DNA of 7,894 nucleotides. Source: an uncultured Chlamydiae bacterium. GTDB lineage: Bacteria; Chlamydiota; Chlamydiia; Chlamydiales; SM23-39. The DNA lies in the NCBI GenBank assembly GCA_903889795.1, contig CAISYW010000198.1, positions 1 to 7,894 of the forward strand. Reading direction: 5' to 3'. Both the position numbers and the translations under genes were made by a program. Below, piece by piece: positions 6,868 through 7,894 of the stretch. Each line of letters begins with the position of its first letter. Position 1 is the first letter of the stretch. The notes under the pieces were generated by a model, which saw nothing but the letters and a program-made list of their open reading frames with translations, made no database searches and was not told where the DNA came from.

Positions 6868-7635
6868 CTATTCCGCGCGGGCAAGTAGAGCGAGAAAGAG
6901 CGGAATTTCAGCGCGCGCGCGATCTTCCATTGTCGCTCGAGAACCTTCGCTTCGTTTATCGGAGCACCATTCTTCCATGCCGATGATAGCGAATTGATTT
7001 TCGCTCAGATATTTTACATAGGCGCTGAGAGGATGGTGGAATGAATAAGTCACGTTTGCGGGATCGTTTTTCCCGGGGTGCATTTGAATGGGAATTTTCA
7101 TCGTGGATTGGTAGCGGTTGATCCGGCGGTATTGGAGCTTGTTGGCTTCATCGACTTGCCAACTGCTTTGACGGGGGATGCGAAAACAGGGATGGTTCAG
7201 CACGATAAGTAATCGGCCTTCCTTTCGGAGATGAGCGCGCGCCTGTTGGATGGATTGCTGAGGATGTTCAATGTTTTGTAATGAGAGGATGAATGTGGCG
7301 TAGTCGAAATCGATTTTTTCGATCGGAAGTTTTTGGGTGACGTCGGCGGTGATGAAGTGAGTGTTGGGGTGTTTCGAGATTTTTTTCGCTTGGCTGATCA
7401 AGGAGGGGGATGCATCGATGCCGAAATAAGTCATTTGGTTGGGAAGGGATCGGGCCAGCACGCCCTGTCCGCAGCCTAAATCCAAAATGGATGAGCGGCT
7501 TTTTTCGGGAATACCTAACAATCGAATCGTTCCGGGTATGATGAGCGATTGATGATAGTAATGCCCCTTTTCGCCTACGCAGGAAGAATACCAATTCTCA
7601 ACGTTTTCCCAGGAGGTATCAGCTTTTTTATTCAT
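6868..7635 (-). CDS. Class I SAM-dependent methyltransferase
   Basis: A 255-residue soluble protein with a Rossmann-type methyltransferase core. Motif I is ILDLGCGQG (50-58), the SAM-binding Gly loop. FGIDAS (71-76) supplies the acidic residue that binds the ribose hydroxyls. ITADVT (95-100) and DYATFILSLQNIEHP (111-125) are motifs III and IV. GRLLIVLNHPCFRIPRQ (140-156) follows the core, and the C-terminal region is probably the substrate cap. An N-terminal NWYSSCVGEKGHYYHQ segment resembles the leader seen before the core in UbiE/YcgJ-like small-molecule methyltransferases. The substrate cannot be deduced. The start at 7635 is limited by an in-frame TGA four codons upstream, and its ribosome binding site is poor (TGGA). 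On the minus strand TATGAT (7652-7647) or TATACT (7646-7641) could be a -10, but no good -35 was found. It leads the minus-strand cluster, 70 bp before glmS, and is divergent from the gene at 7800. Confidence 0.88.
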   Translation of the reverse strand: MNKKADTSWENVENWYSSCVGEKGHYYHQSLIIPGTIRLLGIPEKSRSSILDLGCGQGVLARSLPNQMTYFGIDASPSLISQAKKISKHPNTHFITADVTQKLPIEKIDFDYATFILSLQNIEHPQQSIQQARAHLRKEGRLLIVLNHPCFRIPRQSSWQVDEANKLQYRRINRYQSTMKIPIQMHPGKNDPANVTYSFHHPLSAYVKYLSENQFAIIGMEEWCSDKRSEGSRATMEDRARAEIPLFLALLARAE

Positions 7636-7640
7636 GATTC

Positions 7641-7652
7641 CAGTATATCATA
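7641..7652 (-). promoter_or_regulatory. Possible -10 region for the methyltransferase cluster
   Basis: The minus strand reads TATGATATACT just upstream of the start codon and contains two -10-like hexamers that each match TATAAT at five of six positions. No hexamer at 16-18 bases upstream resembles TTGACA. If this is the -10, the transcript would be nearly leaderless. A GAGGAG at 7669-7664 would then lie outside the mRNA. Confidence 0.2.
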
Positions 7653-7684
7653 TTTTCACACTTCTCCTCGAGAAATTCATACAA

Positions 7685-7742
7685 GAGCCGTTCCCGCTGT
7701 GCCTTCCCGAAGATCATCAGGAAGGCACAGCGGGAACGGCTC
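7685..7742. repeat. Perfect 23-bp inverted repeat with 12-nt loop
   Basis: The left arm, 7685-7707, begins GAGCCGTTCCC and ends TGCCTTCC. The right arm, 7720-7742, is its exact reverse complement, ending GGGAACGGCTC. The loop, 7708-7719, is CGAAGATCATCA. About 70% of arm positions are G or C, clearly richer than the flanking AT-rich sequence. Neither side carries a T-run: the plus strand continues CAAATGTAATT and the minus strand TTGTATGAATTT, so it is not a classical intrinsic terminator. It lies between two divergent genes, where neither needs a terminator. Candidates are a dispersed palindromic repeat, a bidirectional terminator blocking antisense or upstream transcription, or a leader RNA structure. 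Confidence 0.85.
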
Positions 7743-7751
7743 CAAATGTAA

Positions 7752-7780
7752 TTGCGGAGAATCAGAAAAGTCTAGATGAT
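7752..7780 (+). promoter_or_regulatory. Weak candidate promoter for the gene at 7800
   Basis: TTGCGG at 7752-7757 and GATGAT at 7775-7780 are separated by exactly 17 bases, and an AT-rich stretch follows. They match the sigma70-type consensus at only three and four of six positions. The spacing and position before ATG 7800 are suitable, but the match is weak. Confidence 0.22.
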
Positions 7781-7799
7781 ATTTATTTTTTGAAAAATT

Positions 7800-7894
7800 A
7801 TGCGCACAACAGAAGAAAAAGAACTTTATCGGCCGATAGCCGAATATGCGGTCCATGTCGATACATTTATCTCGCAAGACTCAACAATCGCGGA
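7800..7894 (+). CDS. N-terminus of a gene cut by the window edge
   Basis: ATG 7800 opens a frame that stays open for 31 codons to the end of the window. It begins MRTTEEKELYRPIAEYAVHV and continues DTFISQDSTIA. The composition is protein-like, and the codons fit the flanking genes better than the overlapping minus-strand frame does. The segment with V, D, FIS and DSTIA is faintly reminiscent of the start of a CBS-type or MgtE-like regulatory segment (a hydrophobic strand then a Thr-Ile/Val-Ala turn), but 31 residues are too few to name a family. No clear Shine-Dalgarno sequence precedes it; the 25 bases upstream are AT-rich. It is divergent from the methyltransferase and shares the 164-bp intergenic region that holds the perfect hairpin. 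Confidence 0.5.
   Translation, partial: MRTTEEKELYRPIAEYAVHVDTFISQDSTIA

Noticed and set aside
6910..6921. Alternating GC run (GCGCGCGCGCG) near the methyltransferase end
   Set aside because: It is explained by Arg-Ala codons in the protein (DRARAE). It is too short to argue for a structural role.
7685..7742. Hairpin as a standard Rho-independent terminator
   Set aside because: No U-run follows on either strand and both neighbouring genes start, not end, beside it. A non-canonical bidirectional terminator remains possible and is noted under findings.
1..7894. tRNA, rRNA, CRISPR, insertion sequence, phage or defence system
   Set aside because: Reading both strands gave no cloverleaf, repeated spacers, transposase, integrase, nuclease or toxin motif. 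All long genes are metabolic, transport or envelope type.

Overview
The window carries seven protein-coding genes (one cut by the right edge) and almost no RNA or mobile features. Gene content and motifs suggest a Gram-negative bacterium. I lean towards an environmental, Chlamydia-like member of the Chlamydiae. The N-terminal and central blocks of the class I DhnA/FbaB-type aldolase resemble what I remember of chlamydial enzymes, and an AsmA-like envelope protein sits beside glmS. This placement is inference from memory of the families, not a search result.

Layout. Bases 1-185 precede the first gene and hold only a short orphan open frame on the minus strand (2-133). A plus-strand pair follows: a sugar-porter MFS permease (186-1520) and a class I fructose-bisphosphate aldolase (1570-2625). 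The 49-bp gap between them contains a 19-bp near-perfect dyad (1531-1549) just before the aldolase ribosome binding site. This pair looks like sugar uptake linked to glycolysis.

The pair meets, stop codon against stop codon inside TGATCA (2623-2628), a four-gene minus-strand cluster. In transcription order the cluster is: a class I SAM-dependent methyltransferase (7635-6868), glmS (6797-4965), a membrane-anchored AsmA-like protein (4968-3544) and a 10-TM EamA/DMT transporter (3528-2626). glmS and the AsmA-like gene overlap by four bases (GTGA), a translational-coupling arrangement. GlmS supplies glucosamine-6-phosphate for UDP-GlcNAc, and hence for LPS and peptidoglycan, so its coupling to an envelope protein is suggestive.

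The methyltransferase is divergent from a plus-strand gene that starts at 7800 and leaves the window. The 164-bp region between them contains the most striking non-coding structure here: a perfect 23-bp GC-rich inverted repeat with a 12-nt loop (7685-7742) and no T-tract on either side. It lies where neither flanking gene needs a terminator. I found no rRNA, tRNA, CRISPR, insertion sequence or phage gene. Most of the window is ordinary housekeeping and transport content. The items worth a second look are the hairpin, the operator-like dyad, the altered TM1 residue of the sugar porter and the glmS/AsmA-like coupling.
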